Shown: positions 26,404 through 35,295 of the stretch, piece by piece
Layout: each line of letters begins with the position of its first letter
How positions within the stretch are numbered: the first letter of the stretch is position 1
Assembly (NCBI GenBank): GCA_016715105.1
Contig: JADKBO010000003.1
Coordinates: 62,001 to 126,000, forward strand
Source: Saprospiraceae bacterium
GTDB taxonomy: Bacteria; Bacteroidota; Bacteroidia; Chitinophagales; Saprospiraceae
Length of the DNA stretch: 64,000 nucleotides
Direction of reading: 5' to 3'
Position numbers and translations under genes: made by a program
Notes under the pieces: model-generated
The model's input: only the letters and a program-made list of their open reading frames with translations
What the model was told of the DNA's origin: nothing
The model's database searches: none

Positions 26404-27711
26404 ATGCGGTTTCCAACCATATTTCTATTTGCCTTTTTTATTATTTGTTCAGCAGATGCTCAAGACATTCCGCTAAGGGAAGACTTTGTAAAAGCTTTTC
26501 CGGTATTCTCAACGAATATTAGCTGGTCTAAGCTTTACCATGGATACCTTGATGGAGATACAGAGGTAGAAATGTATTTGGCAAAAGACCAAAAAGAATA
26601 CAAGGGTTTGTATCGATACATATCCTCAGGTCTCACTTTCCATTTGGAAGGTTCATATGACCAAGATGGTCTGCTTTACCTCAAAGAAATTGATTCGCTA
26701 TTCCGAGTCACAGGATACATGGTAGGGGATTTTGAAAAAGAAAAATTTGAGGGTGAATGGCGAGATTATGCACAAATCCATAGTCTTCCAGTAAATGTGT
26801 CAGAGCAATTGGACACAACATACGAGCAAAACACCAATAATTGGTACATGTATCTCTCTGGAATACGGTATCCAGAAATACGATTTTTAGTAGAAAAAAA
26901 ACATGAAAATGTATCAGCCTTTTTTCACTTTGGAGGCGATCTGTTAGAAGCCAGTTTGAGTTTGATTCCTGGTCGGAAGAATTTATACACAGGTACTTAC
27001 TCCAACCTGAATGACGAAACCAAAGAAATTTTCCTTTCACTCAATCCCGAGCTCGCTTACTTTGAAACGACAGATTCCTTAGATAGAAAAGTAAGTTTCC
27101 GGCTTAATAGTGAAGCCATACTTCCATTGGCTACAAAAGATTTCACCGTTTATACTACTCGAATGACGGCTTTAACGCCTACAGTTCAAACCAAAAACTT
27201 CAACCTTTGGCTAGCTACCAAAATAGCCTATTGGTGGGAAGATCAACTTTCCCGAGCAAAGTTGTATAATACACACATGGAAGACTTTAGCCATAGTGAA
27301 AGATTTATCAAAGGCGCCAATATTGATGTGATCATGGATCTTGTCACCACTAGTTTGATCAGTGGTCGGTTCATTTTGCAATCTTCTTTTACTGATACCA
27401 TTCATGAAATACCTTTTATCTATCACATAAGTAAAGATAAGGAGGTTAGTTTGGCAGAATTATATCCAAAAAAAACAGATATTGAATTGATCATACAACA
27501 TATTATTTCAGGAAGAATTGTATATCAAAAAATACCTAGTGATGAGGTATCAAAACCGTATGTGTTTCCTACACTTTCTCATTTTGGTCTTTCTATCAGA
27601 ACAGCCTTTGACCCCATTGACGGGCAAGATCTGATGATCATAAACAGTAGAGATGTATTACCCATGATGAATAAATCAAACATTATTAAAAAATCAGGCA
27701 TATGGCAATGA
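26404..27711 (+). CDS. Unrecognised secreted protein inside the Bat operon
   Basis: The 435-residue protein has a signal peptide ending SADAQ near residue 20 and no membrane helix after it, so it should be periplasmic or outer-membrane-bound. I do not recognise a domain. Its first 120 residues contain YKGLYRYISSGLTFHLEGSYDQDGLLYLKEID and FEGEW-type segments reminiscent of repeated beta-strand units seen in secreted Bacteroidota proteins; the C-terminal half has features like KDKEVSLAELYPKK. It starts 12 bases after moxR and overlaps DUF58 by 10 bases, so it is clearly part of the operon. Standard moxR-DUF58 pairs lack such an insert. Confidence 0.75.
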   Translation: MRFPTIFLFAFFIICSADAQDIPLREDFVKAFPVFSTNISWSKLYHGYLDGDTEVEMYLAKDQKEYKGLYRYISSGLTFHLEGSYDQDGLLYLKEIDSLFRVTGYMVGDFEKEKFEGEWRDYAQIHSLPVNVSEQLDTTYEQNTNNWYMYLSGIRYPEIRFLVEKKHENVSAFFHFGGDLLEASLSLIPGRKNLYTGTYSNLNDETKEIFLSLNPELAYFETTDSLDRKVSFRLNSEAILPLATKDFTVYTTRMTALTPTVQTKNFNLWLATKIAYWWEDQLSRAKLYNTHMEDFSHSERFIKGANIDVIMDLVTTSLISGRFILQSSFTDTIHEIPFIYHISKDKEVSLAELYPKKTDIELIIQHIISGRIVYQKIPSDEVSKPYVFPTLSHFGLSIRTAFDPIDGQDLMIINSRDVLPMMNKSNIIKKSGIWQ

Positions 27712-28571
27712 CAACTGCTGATATCGTCAGGAAAGTACGCAGGATAGAAATAAAATCAAGAAAACTCTCCGACCATCTTTTCTCCGGAGAATACCACTCG
27801 GCTTTCAAAGGTCGGGGCATGTCTTTTAGTGAAGTGAGAGAATATTCCTACGGTGATGACGTGAGAAACATAGACTGGAATGTTACAGCTCGCGCAGGTA
27901 GTCCTTACATTAAAACATTTGAAGAAGAGCGCGAACTCACTGTCATGCTCCTCATTGATGTGAGCCATTCACTAAATTTTGGAAGCAGTGAAACTTTCAA
28001 AAAAGATTTACTCATAGAAATCGCTGCAGTCATTGCATTTTCTGCCAATGACAATAAGGATAAGATAGGTGCAATTTTATTTACTGATAAGATAGAAATG
28101 TACATTCCACCACAAAAAGGGAGAAAAAATGTTTTAAAATTTATCAGAGAAATGTTGGTAATTGATCCCCAAAGCAAAGAGACCAACCTCAATTTGGCAT
28201 TAGATTATTTCAATAAAGTACAGAAGAAAAAATGTATCACTTTCATTCTATCTGATTTTAAATCTCCGGATTTTTCAAGGCCACTCAACATTAGTGGTAA
28301 AAAGCACGACGTGATTGGTATCAAAATCGGAGACAAAACAGAAAAATCCATTCCCAATATCGGTTTTATCAGTGTAATTGATCCTGAATCTGGCTTGTTG
28401 AAAACCATGGATACCAGTTCTACTAACTTCCGAAGTTATTATGAAAATCAGTATGAAATTCATGAATCTCAAACCAAGGATTTATTTAAAAAATCTGGTG
28501 CTGAGTTTGTTTCTCTAATGACTGAGGATGATTTTGTAAAACCATTGATCAACCTGTTTAAGAAGAGATAG
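27702..28571 (+). CDS. DUF58 domain protein of the Bat operon
   Basis: The 289-residue protein carries the DUF58 signature RGMSFSEVREYSYGDDVRNIDWN near residues 36-58 followed by a VWA-like fold with MLLIDVSHSLNFGS. DUF58 proteins are encoded next to MoxR ATPases and are thought to be their partners or substrates at the membrane; biochemical roles remain poorly defined. It overlaps the upstream gene by 10 bases and is followed by a 1-base gap, so translation is coupled on both sides. Confidence 0.93.
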   Translation: MAMTTADIVRKVRRIEIKSRKLSDHLFSGEYHSAFKGRGMSFSEVREYSYGDDVRNIDWNVTARAGSPYIKTFEEERELTVMLLIDVSHSLNFGSSETFKKDLLIEIAAVIAFSANDNKDKIGAILFTDKIEMYIPPQKGRKNVLKFIREMLVIDPQSKETNLNLALDYFNKVQKKKCITFILSDFKSPDFSRPLNISGKKHDVIGIKIGDKTEKSIPNIGFISVIDPESGLLKTMDTSSTNFRSYYENQYEIHESQTKDLFKKSGAEFVSLMTEDDFVKPLINLFKKR

Positions 28572-28572
28572 T

Positions 28573-29594
28573 ATGGAAAACAAAGGTCTATTTAAAAAAA
28601 TCTTTTTTATCTTTTCATTTATACTGATTGGACTCAATGTTTATAGCCAATCGGTTAGTATAGCCACACCACAAAAAGATAGCATCCTTTTTGGCGAGAG
28701 TACGGTAGTGAGTTTTGCCATCAATCAAATTCCTGCTGAGTGTAAAGCGGTCATTATTGATTTAGGTAAAATCCAAAATTTACTTTACGAGCAGGATACC
28801 ATAATGTTTGAAAAATACGCTGATGTGATGGTAGATATTCCAGACCCAGATATTGCAGTATATTACGATGAAGGTGTGAAAAAATTGACTATACCAATCC
28901 AAGCATTTTCAGCAAAGGATAATCAAGCAATTAATTTGGCGTGAAGTTTTTGAGTTATGGTTCATTTGCCATTCCGCCAGCATTTTTGCAAGATGACCAA
29001 GGAATTATTCAAGCCAATTATACCCCTGGAAAGATCATGGTGAGGCTGCAAAATGAAGTGATTGCTGACACCACACTAACCATCACTGACATCAAACCCA
29101 TTGCTGAGGTAAAACCTTCCATTTGGTCGTGGCTTAAGTATGTGTTATTGGCAATGGTATTATTAGCCTTAGCATATTATGTTTATAAAAAGTACTTGAA
29201 GTCCAAAGAAGGTGCAATCACCGTTGAGCCAATTTCACAAGAATTGGACATACCGCCACACGTTGAGGCGCTGGAAGAATTGTATAAATTGAAAGCCAAT
29301 CAATCCTGGAGAAGTGGGGATGCAAAGGAATTTCAAACTGATCTGACATTTATAATCAAAAGATACCTGGAGCGAAAATTCAATTTTGGTGCCTTGGAAA
29401 TGACCTCAGATGAGGTCGTTGCTGAGCTCAGAAGGAAAAAGATTACCGCTACCACGTGGACTTTGGTGATTGATGATGTGCTCCACATTGCAGATTTAGT
29501 AAAGTTTGCCAAAGCTCAACCCGAAGACAATATCCACGAAGAATTTGTGGATAAGGCCATTGATTTTGTTGATGCGACTAAAAATTACAAATGA
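28573..29594 (+). pseudogene. Bat-operon membrane protein, split by a probable frameshift
   Basis: A first frame (28573-28944) gives a signal peptide ending VYSQ and a beta-rich periplasmic part up to DNQAINLA; a second frame (28941-29594) continues VKFLSYGSFAIPPAFLQDD, then a membrane helix (SWLKYVLLAMVLLALAYYVY) and a cytosolic helical tail with RSGDAKEFQTDLTFIIKRYLERKFN. The order, signal-periplasmic domain-helix-cytosolic tail, fits the membrane protein usually found between DUF58 and BatA. One additional G at 28938-28939 would restore a protein of about 340 residues. The second part alone has no signal peptide, so a natural split is unlikely. Confidence 0.75.
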
Positions 29595-30604
29595 TGGCGA
29601 CTATAATTTTCAACATCAGTTTTTTCAATCCGTGGGTTTTGGTGCTCATTCCTTTTCTCGTGTGGATATGGTATAAATATATTTTTAAAAAGACACCAGA
29701 CATCGATACAGATGCACTCAGATGGAATGCACCTGAGGTCAAAAAGGAAATATCATTGAAAGAACGTGTCTTTCCATGGTTGAAATGGTTGCCTTTATTT
29801 GGATTGGTCAGTATAATAGTAGCCCTTGCCAGACCTATTAAACTTTATCAAGAAGAAAAAATTAAGGCAGATGGCATTGACATTGTTTTGGCAATGGATT
29901 TGAGTAGCAGTATGCTTTCACGTGATTTTGAGCCCGATAGGTTGTCCGTAGCCAAAGAAATGGCGAGGGATTTTGTAAGCAAAAGGATTTATGACCGCAT
30001 AGGACTAGTAGTTTTTGCAGGTGAAAGTTTTACTCAATGCCCAGTCACAACCAACCATGAAATCGTAAAAGGCTTTCTGTCAACACTACAAACTGGCGTA
30101 CTTGAAGATGGAACGGCCATCGGCATGGGATTGGCAACGGCTTCCAATAGACTCAAGGATAGCAAATCTGCTTCAAAAATTATCATCCTCATGACAGATG
30201 GCGTCAACAATGCAGGATATATTGATCCAACTACCGCCATCGATATGGCAAAATCTATGGGTCTTAAAGTTTATACCATTGGAATTGGAAGTACTGGTGT
30301 AGCCATAAGCCCCGTATCAAAAGACGCTTATGGGGATTACATTTTCGGACCAACACAAGTAGACATTGATGAAGAATTACTCAACAAGATTGCTTCAGAA
30401 ACCAATGGTAAATATTACAGAGCAAAAAATAGAGAAGAATTGGGCGCTATTTATAATGAAATTGATCGTTTGGAAAAAACGGAACTTGAAGTAAATGTTT
30501 TCAGGCGTCAGTCAGAATTTTTCAGGCCGTTTGTCATCTTTGGATTATCACTCTTGGTCGTTTACTTCCTTTTATTATTTGTCTGGATCAAAAAATATCT
30601 ATAA
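29591..30604 (+). CDS. batA: BatA, membrane-anchored VWA protein
   Basis: The 337-residue protein has an N-terminal helix (about 15-30), a second at 66-82, a periplasmic or cytosolic VWA domain (95-290) with an intact MIDAS motif DLSSS (D103, S105, S107) and a C-terminal helix at about 313-333. BatA is part of the Bacteroides aerotolerance operon, linked to oxidative or envelope stress, and thought to be remodelled by the MoxR ATPase. It starts within the stop region of the preceding gene (4-base overlap) and ends 1 base before batB. Confidence 0.92.
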   Translation: MMATIIFNISFFNPWVLVLIPFLVWIWYKYIFKKTPDIDTDALRWNAPEVKKEISLKERVFPWLKWLPLFGLVSIIVALARPIKLYQEEKIKADGIDIVLAMDLSSSMLSRDFEPDRLSVAKEMARDFVSKRIYDRIGLVVFAGESFTQCPVTTNHEIVKGFLSTLQTGVLEDGTAIGMGLATASNRLKDSKSASKIIILMTDGVNNAGYIDPTTAIDMAKSMGLKVYTIGIGSTGVAISPVSKDAYGDYIFGPTQVDIDEELLNKIASETNGKYYRAKNREELGAIYNEIDRLEKTELEVNVFRRQSEFFRPFVIFGLSLLVVYFLLLFVWIKKYL

Positions 30605-30605
30605 G

Positions 30606-31607
30606 ATGAAATTTGAAAACAGCAATTTTTTATGGGTATTCCTAACTGTTGCAATCATAACGGCAGCTTTGTTTTATTGGGTGTTCTACCGCAGAAAGCA
30701 AATCATTGAAAATCAGTTTGGCACCGAAGTTTTCAAACGTTTAATGCCTACGTGGAATGGTAAATTTTGGCCAAAAAACACCCTGTACTTTATAACCGGC
30801 TTGAGCCTCATTGCATTTTCACTAGCCAATCCTCAATGGGGAAACCAATCATCAAAAGTAAGTGCCAAAGGGGTAGATTTATACATTGCACTCGATATAT
30901 CCAATAGTATGTTGGCCAATGACGTAAGCCCAGATCGGTTGGAAAAGGCAAAGAAATCACTGAGTGAACTAGTAGATAATCTTACTGGATATAGAATTGG
31001 TCTCATCTATTTTGCTGGCGGAGCCTATTTACAAATGCCTCTCAGTGCCGACCTCAGTGTAGCTAAATTATTACTCAAATCGGCCAACCCCAATCAGGCT
31101 GGAAATCAAGGTACCGCCATAGCAGAGGCAATCGATATGGCAATTTCCACTTTTGAAAAGGACAATCAAAACAGCCGGGCTATCTTGATTGTCACAGATG
31201 GAGAAACGCATGATGAAGCTTCCATAACCAGTGCTGAAAAGGCTAAAAGTATGGGCATTACAGTTTATGCTCTGGGAGTAGGAACGGAAAAAGGCGGGCC
31301 AATTCCTTATGGAAATGGCTTTAAACTAGATGAAAATGCACAACCCGTCAACACCGCATTGAATAAAGACCTAGTGCGTAATCTTGCCGAGTCAGGTGGA
31401 GGTAAAGCATATTTTTTGGACAATCAAAATTTTGGTTTATCGGATTTGGTATCTGATATCAATAAAACCTCTCAAGAGATAAAAACAACTGAAACTTACA
31501 CCATAAAAGGGAGTTATTTTCAAATCCCATTAGGTGTCGGACTTGTACTTTGTTTATTTGGTTTCTTATGGCCATTCAATCAAAAAAGAAATGATGAAGT
31601 TATTTAA
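30606..31607 (+). CDS. batB: BatB, membrane-anchored VWA protein
   Basis: The protein (333 residues from this ATG) parallels BatA: two N-terminal helices (about 8-26 and 58-75), a VWA domain with intact MIDAS DISNS (D97, S99, S101) and TDGE further on, and a C-terminal helix near 308-324. The same frame is open further upstream (to 30495) inside batA, but the ATG at 30606, directly after the batA stop codon, gives the right N-terminus. It overlaps batC by about 14 bases. Confidence 0.93.
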   Translation: MKFENSNFLWVFLTVAIITAALFYWVFYRRKQIIENQFGTEVFKRLMPTWNGKFWPKNTLYFITGLSLIAFSLANPQWGNQSSKVSAKGVDLYIALDISNSMLANDVSPDRLEKAKKSLSELVDNLTGYRIGLIYFAGGAYLQMPLSADLSVAKLLLKSANPNQAGNQGTAIAEAIDMAISTFEKDNQNSRAILIVTDGETHDEASITSAEKAKSMGITVYALGVGTEKGGPIPYGNGFKLDENAQPVNTALNKDLVRNLAESGGGKAYFLDNQNFGLSDLVSDINKTSQEIKTTETYTIKGSYFQIPLGVGLVLCLFGFLWPFNQKRNDEVI

Positions 31608-32355
31608 AAAAATTGTTGCTTTTAGTTTGTTTCTAATAACCATTGCAGGAAATGCCCAAGGCACTACCTGGACTAAAGAAATGGTTGCCGGTAATAAGTC
31701 TTATAAAGATGGCAAATATGATGAAGCATCAAAACGCTACGAAACTGCACTGACAGCGAAAAAAGGAAAAGATAAGGCGAGTTACAACTTGGGAAATGCA
31801 GAGTATAAACAAGAAAAATACGACGCTGCTATCAATCATTATGAAAGTGCATTTGGTCAAAGTACAAACTATGCTGACAAAGCCAATGCGCTGTTTAATA
31901 AGGGGAATGCTTTTTTCCAAAAACAAGATTATGACTCAGCCATCAAATCTTACAAAGATGCCTTGAAGTATGACCCTCAAGATAAAGCTACGATAGAAAA
32001 TCTTGCCAAGGCCAAGCTCAAAAAAAATATGAAGGAACAAGAGCAAAAAGAAAAACAAGATAAAAAGGATAAAAAAGACCAAAAAGATCAACAGGATCAA
32101 GAAAAAAAGGAAGATCCACAAGATCAAAATGAACAAAATAAAGATCAAGAAAATAAGCAAGACCAACAAAAACAGGAACAGCAAAATAAAAATGAAGGCG
32201 AAGAAAAAGAAGGAGAAAGTCAACCACAAAAGCAAAATCTTACTCGCGCAGAATTGGATCGCCTACTCAAAATGATCGAAAATGAGGAGAAAAATGTGCA
32301 GAAAAAACTCACTAGGTTTAATGGCAAAAACTCACCTCAAAGCAAGGATTGGTAA
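31594..32355 (+). CDS. batC: BatC, TPR protein with a charged low-complexity region
   Basis: From ATG 31594 (or 31591) the 253-residue protein has a signal peptide ending GNAQ, three TPR-like units (about 24-60, 62-90, 97-131) and then a 65-residue stretch made almost only of K, Q, E, D and N (about 145-213), ending in an LTRAELDRLLKMIENEEKNVQKKL helix. BatC proteins with this architecture occur downstream of batB. The TPR part probably binds the VWA proteins in the periplasm. The start overlaps the batB end. Confidence 0.9.
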   Translation: MKLFKKIVAFSLFLITIAGNAQGTTWTKEMVAGNKSYKDGKYDEASKRYETALTAKKGKDKASYNLGNAEYKQEKYDAAINHYESAFGQSTNYADKANALFNKGNAFFQKQDYDSAIKSYKDALKYDPQDKATIENLAKAKLKKNMKEQEQKEKQDKKDKKDQKDQQDQEKKEDPQDQNEQNKDQENKQDQQKQEQQNKNEGEEKEGESQPQKQNLTRAELDRLLKMIENEEKNVQKKLTRFNGKNSPQSKDW

Positions 32356-32544
32356 AAGCCAATTTGTGCCAGTATTTTAATTTATTTGCGTTTTCTTGAA
32401 TCTCGTTAAGGAGACAATTTGGAATTATTCAACCATTTTAATACAGTTTTGACAAAACAAGGTCTTGTGGATTTTACTTATTAGTTATTACCTTTACATC
32501 GATTTTGAATGAATATAATTTTAAAATTTAAAAGATAATTTAAC

Positions 32545-33051
32545 ATGAATGTGCGACAGATCATCGTGGGTTTGCTACTGTTTTCAGCCACATATTCTAC
32601 CCTATTGGGCCAAGGAAAATTTATGTGTACGCTGAGTTCAGATAGTCTTTCAGCTGGAAATTATATCAGGGTAAGTTATTTGATTGAAAATGTTGAAGGG
32701 AAGTTGGAAATTCCTTCATTCAGTGATTTTGAAGTCGTGAGCGGCCCCAATACTTCCAGCCAAATGAGCATGATCAATGGTGTAGTATCCAAAAGGATGA
32801 AATATGATTACATCATTTACATTGATAAGCCAGGCGACTTTTATCTCAACTCTGCATATTTGGTCTCAAAAGATAAAACTTATGAAATACAACCAATAAG
32901 AATAGTTGTTGGAGTCAACAAATCGCTCAGTCAGAAACCTTCTATTGATGAGCAAAGACCATTCTCGTATGTTTTGGAAATTGATGAAAACGGTGAAAGT
33001 ATCAATCGTGGTGATAGTTCAAAAAAGAAACGCGTCCTTAAAAGAATATAA
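32545..33051 (+). CDS. Short BatD-like secreted protein
   Basis: The 168-residue protein has its own signal peptide (ending LLGQ) and a single immunoglobulin-like BatD N-terminal domain: SLSAGNYIRVSYLIEN, LEIPSFSDFEVVSGPNTSSQMSMING closely parallels VLPNLDAFQVVGGPMRSSQISIVNG in the full BatD encoded 12 bases downstream. It lacks the later domains, membrane helix and cytosolic tail. It ends cleanly with a basic SKKKRVLKRI tail, so it looks like a real short paralogue and not a broken BatD. A 189-base gap after batC may hold a separate promoter. Confidence 0.8.
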   Translation: MNVRQIIVGLLLFSATYSTLLGQGKFMCTLSSDSLSAGNYIRVSYLIENVEGKLEIPSFSDFEVVSGPNTSSQMSMINGVVSKRMKYDYIIYIDKPGDFYLNSAYLVSKDKTYEIQPIRIVVGVNKSLSQKPSIDEQRPFSYVLEIDENGESINRGDSSKKKRVLKRI

Positions 33052-33063
33052 GCAATAGCGGTT

Positions 33064-34752
33064 ATGAAGCTCAAGAGCAAATGTATTAGTTTATTTTTCT
33101 TGTTGGTGTTTTCATCAGTATTGGCAGGACAAAAAATAATTGTAAAATGCCCCCAAGAAGTTGCTGTAGGTGAAAGCTTCACCATTAATTTCATTGTGGA
33201 AGGAGCTGACCTTGATGGACTGGTATTACCAAATCTAGATGCTTTTCAAGTAGTTGGTGGGCCTATGAGGTCTTCGCAAATTTCTATCGTCAATGGCACC
33301 ACCACCCAAATTGCTTCTTTAGGTTATCAATTACTCGCTACCAAAAAAGGCAGCTTTACCATAGGATCTGCAAGTGTCAATGCCAAGGGCAAAAAAGTTG
33401 TCAGTAGACCTATAACCATCAGAGTTGGGGGAGGTAATAAAGTTGACCCAACCATCACTTCTGATAAAGATCTTTTCATCAGGATGGAGCTCTCACCAAA
33501 GCTGGATCAATATTATGTCGGTCAGCAAATTGTTGTCAAATATGTAGTTTATTACAATCAAGACATTCAGCTAAACCAAATATTTGATGAACCTAGCTTT
33601 GCACATTTCTTTACTCAAGACATCAATTCCCAAGATAATGAAAGTGCCACCACACAAATCAATGGAAAAATGTACAATAAGGCTGCGATAAAAATACAGG
33701 CTGTTTTTCCACAAAAAGAAGGTGTTTATGATTTGGGTACATTCAAAGCCAGGATTGGCATATCAGATGGCCAAGATGGAGGTGGCATATTTGCAATCAG
33801 AGACTATCGGCCTGTGGTAGTGGAGTCCAATTCTGTAAAAATGTCTGTCGTGCCTTTACCAGCTAGCCCACCAACATCTTTCACAGGTGCTGTAGGAGAT
33901 TATTCCTTTACTGCAAGCATTGATAAAACTACCATTGAAGAAAAAGAAACACTGAAATTATTGGTTAATATAGAGGGCAATGGTGATAGTAAATTGGTCA
34001 ATGCTCCAAAATTTAGCTTTGATCCCAGTATGGAAGTTTATGACGCCAATAAACTCCATGACAATGTAGAATATGATGGCCAATATCAAAAACATGCTTC
34101 CAGTTACGAGTATTTCGTCATTCCTGGTAAAACAGGCAACTACACGCTCATTCCAGAATTTTCATATTTCAATCCTGAATCACAAAAATATGTGACAATT
34201 AAAGCTGAAGAAATGCCTGTCAATGTGATTGCATCTACTGGAAATAAAAATGATGTGGATCCCTTGCCAAACAACGAGCAATCAAATTTGCAAACTGAGA
34301 AGACACCTTCATGGGTTTATGGATTGATGGGGGCGGCTATATTCGGAGGTCTTGGTTATTTGGTCTGGTTGCTTTTCATGAAAAATACAAAGGAAAAGTC
34401 CAAAGGTCCTGCAGAAAAAACCCAAAACAAACGGACAAAAAACACCAGTCAAAAAGAGCAGCTTACTATTACAGTTTCAGGATTTCCTCCAACAAGCCAT
34501 CCTGAATTTTATAAAGAAACCCAACATTTTCTTTTCAACAGCATTTCCCAGAGACTCAACTTGACAAATCCATCCCCAACCATTCCATACATTGTCAATG
34601 CCATCCGTACGGATAAAGGGGAAGAAGTAGCCTCAGCATTCAAAAATTTGTTTTTAAATGGCGAGGAAGGTATATATGGTGGAAAAAATAATATTTCTGA
34701 AAAGGAAGAATTCCTTTCAAAAGCCCAAATCTTGTTAGAAAAACACTTTTAA
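33064..34752 (+). CDS. batD: BatD, oxygen-tolerance protein
   Basis: The 562-residue protein has a signal peptide ending LAGQ, several Ig-like domains (about 22-125, 130-260, 275-395), a membrane helix (VYGLMGAAIFGGLGYLVWLLF, about 418-439) and a cytosolic helical tail to 562. This is the full BatD architecture. It closes the Bat operon. The periplasmic domains presumably contact BatA, BatB and BatC. The first domain is duplicated in the short protein immediately upstream. Confidence 0.92.
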   Translation: MKLKSKCISLFFLLVFSSVLAGQKIIVKCPQEVAVGESFTINFIVEGADLDGLVLPNLDAFQVVGGPMRSSQISIVNGTTTQIASLGYQLLATKKGSFTIGSASVNAKGKKVVSRPITIRVGGGNKVDPTITSDKDLFIRMELSPKLDQYYVGQQIVVKYVVYYNQDIQLNQIFDEPSFAHFFTQDINSQDNESATTQINGKMYNKAAIKIQAVFPQKEGVYDLGTFKARIGISDGQDGGGIFAIRDYRPVVVESNSVKMSVVPLPASPPTSFTGAVGDYSFTASIDKTTIEEKETLKLLVNIEGNGDSKLVNAPKFSFDPSMEVYDANKLHDNVEYDGQYQKHASSYEYFVIPGKTGNYTLIPEFSYFNPESQKYVTIKAEEMPVNVIASTGNKNDVDPLPNNEQSNLQTEKTPSWVYGLMGAAIFGGLGYLVWLLFMKNTKEKSKGPAEKTQNKRTKNTSQKEQLTITVSGFPPTSHPEFYKETQHFLFNSISQRLNLTNPSPTIPYIVNAIRTDKGEEVASAFKNLFLNGEEGIYGGKNNISEKEEFLSKAQILLEKHF

Positions 34753-35031
34753 GTTGCCAAAATTCAGGGTTTATCCTTAGGTAAATGGTAGGATATTTAT
34801 ATTTATTTTTTTAATATGTTCCACTAAAATCCAAAATTTAAAAAAATAGGTGAAATTATCCATTGATATTCAATCAAATAAACATTACTAGTATTCATAT
34901 GTTACAAAGGCAAAATATTGTACTTGTTTTAGGTTTTTAAAACAGCGATACTTGTATTATCAATCTGATTTAAAAGTCTGGTTAAAGAATCAGACAGAAT
35001 TGATAGATATGTTCATGGGATTATAAACTCA

Positions 35032-35081
35032 ATAATTGGCAGTTGAATAACTGAATTTTACTGCCAATTATGGGGTTTTTT
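35032..35081 (+). terminator. Hairpin with T run
   Basis: A perfect 12-bp stem, 35032-35043 with 35060-35071, loop of 16 bases, followed by GGGGTTTTTT. The four G between stem and T run are not ideal, so this may be a structured RNA end and not a simple terminator. Confidence 0.45.
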
Positions 35082-35173
35082 AAACTTGGAGTTGAGTAGT
35101 GTTTTAAATATAGAGCCGATTTAAGGCTCCAACATTTCAATGAGATATGTTCATGGGATTATAATTTTTTAAG

Positions 35174-35204
35174 AATGGCTTCTGGGGGGGAGCCATTTTT
35201 TTTT
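35174..35204 (+). terminator. Rho-independent terminator
   Basis: AATGGCT (35174-35180) pairs with AGCCATT (35191-35197) around a G-rich 10-base loop and runs into seven T. It can stop plus-strand transcripts coming from the Bat operon or from the repeat region. Confidence 0.6.
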
Positions 35205-35295
35205 GCCCATACTCAAAAGATCAGCCGTGATATCAGTATTGTAAAAACTTCACTTCACAACTTTCAAAAATGCCCCCAAGCTAAAACATCAGTAA

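Larger units (their letters stand above)
34753..35295. other. Non-coding stretch with hairpins and a 21-base direct repeat
   Basis: No protein gene is visible. The interval holds a 21-base direct repeat (GATATGTTCATGGGATTATA plus A) at 35006-35026 and 35144-35164. Each copy is followed by a hairpin with a T run: ATAATTGGCAGT/ACTGCCAATTAT at 35032-35071 then GGGGTTTTTT, and AATGGCT/AGCCATT at 35174-35197 then T7. It could encode one or two small RNAs, or be tandem remnants of a mobile or tRNA-like unit. Confidence 0.6.

Noticed and set aside
31936..32235. Long hydrophobic open frame on the minus strand opposite batC
   Set aside because: It is the antisense of a Lys/Gln/Glu codon-rich low-complexity region, which automatically reads as Phe/Leu. 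It is not a membrane protein gene.
32545..33051. Short BatD considered as a frameshifted N-terminal piece of BatD
   Set aside because: The following gene has its own signal peptide and its own copy of the same domain, so they are two paralogous genes.
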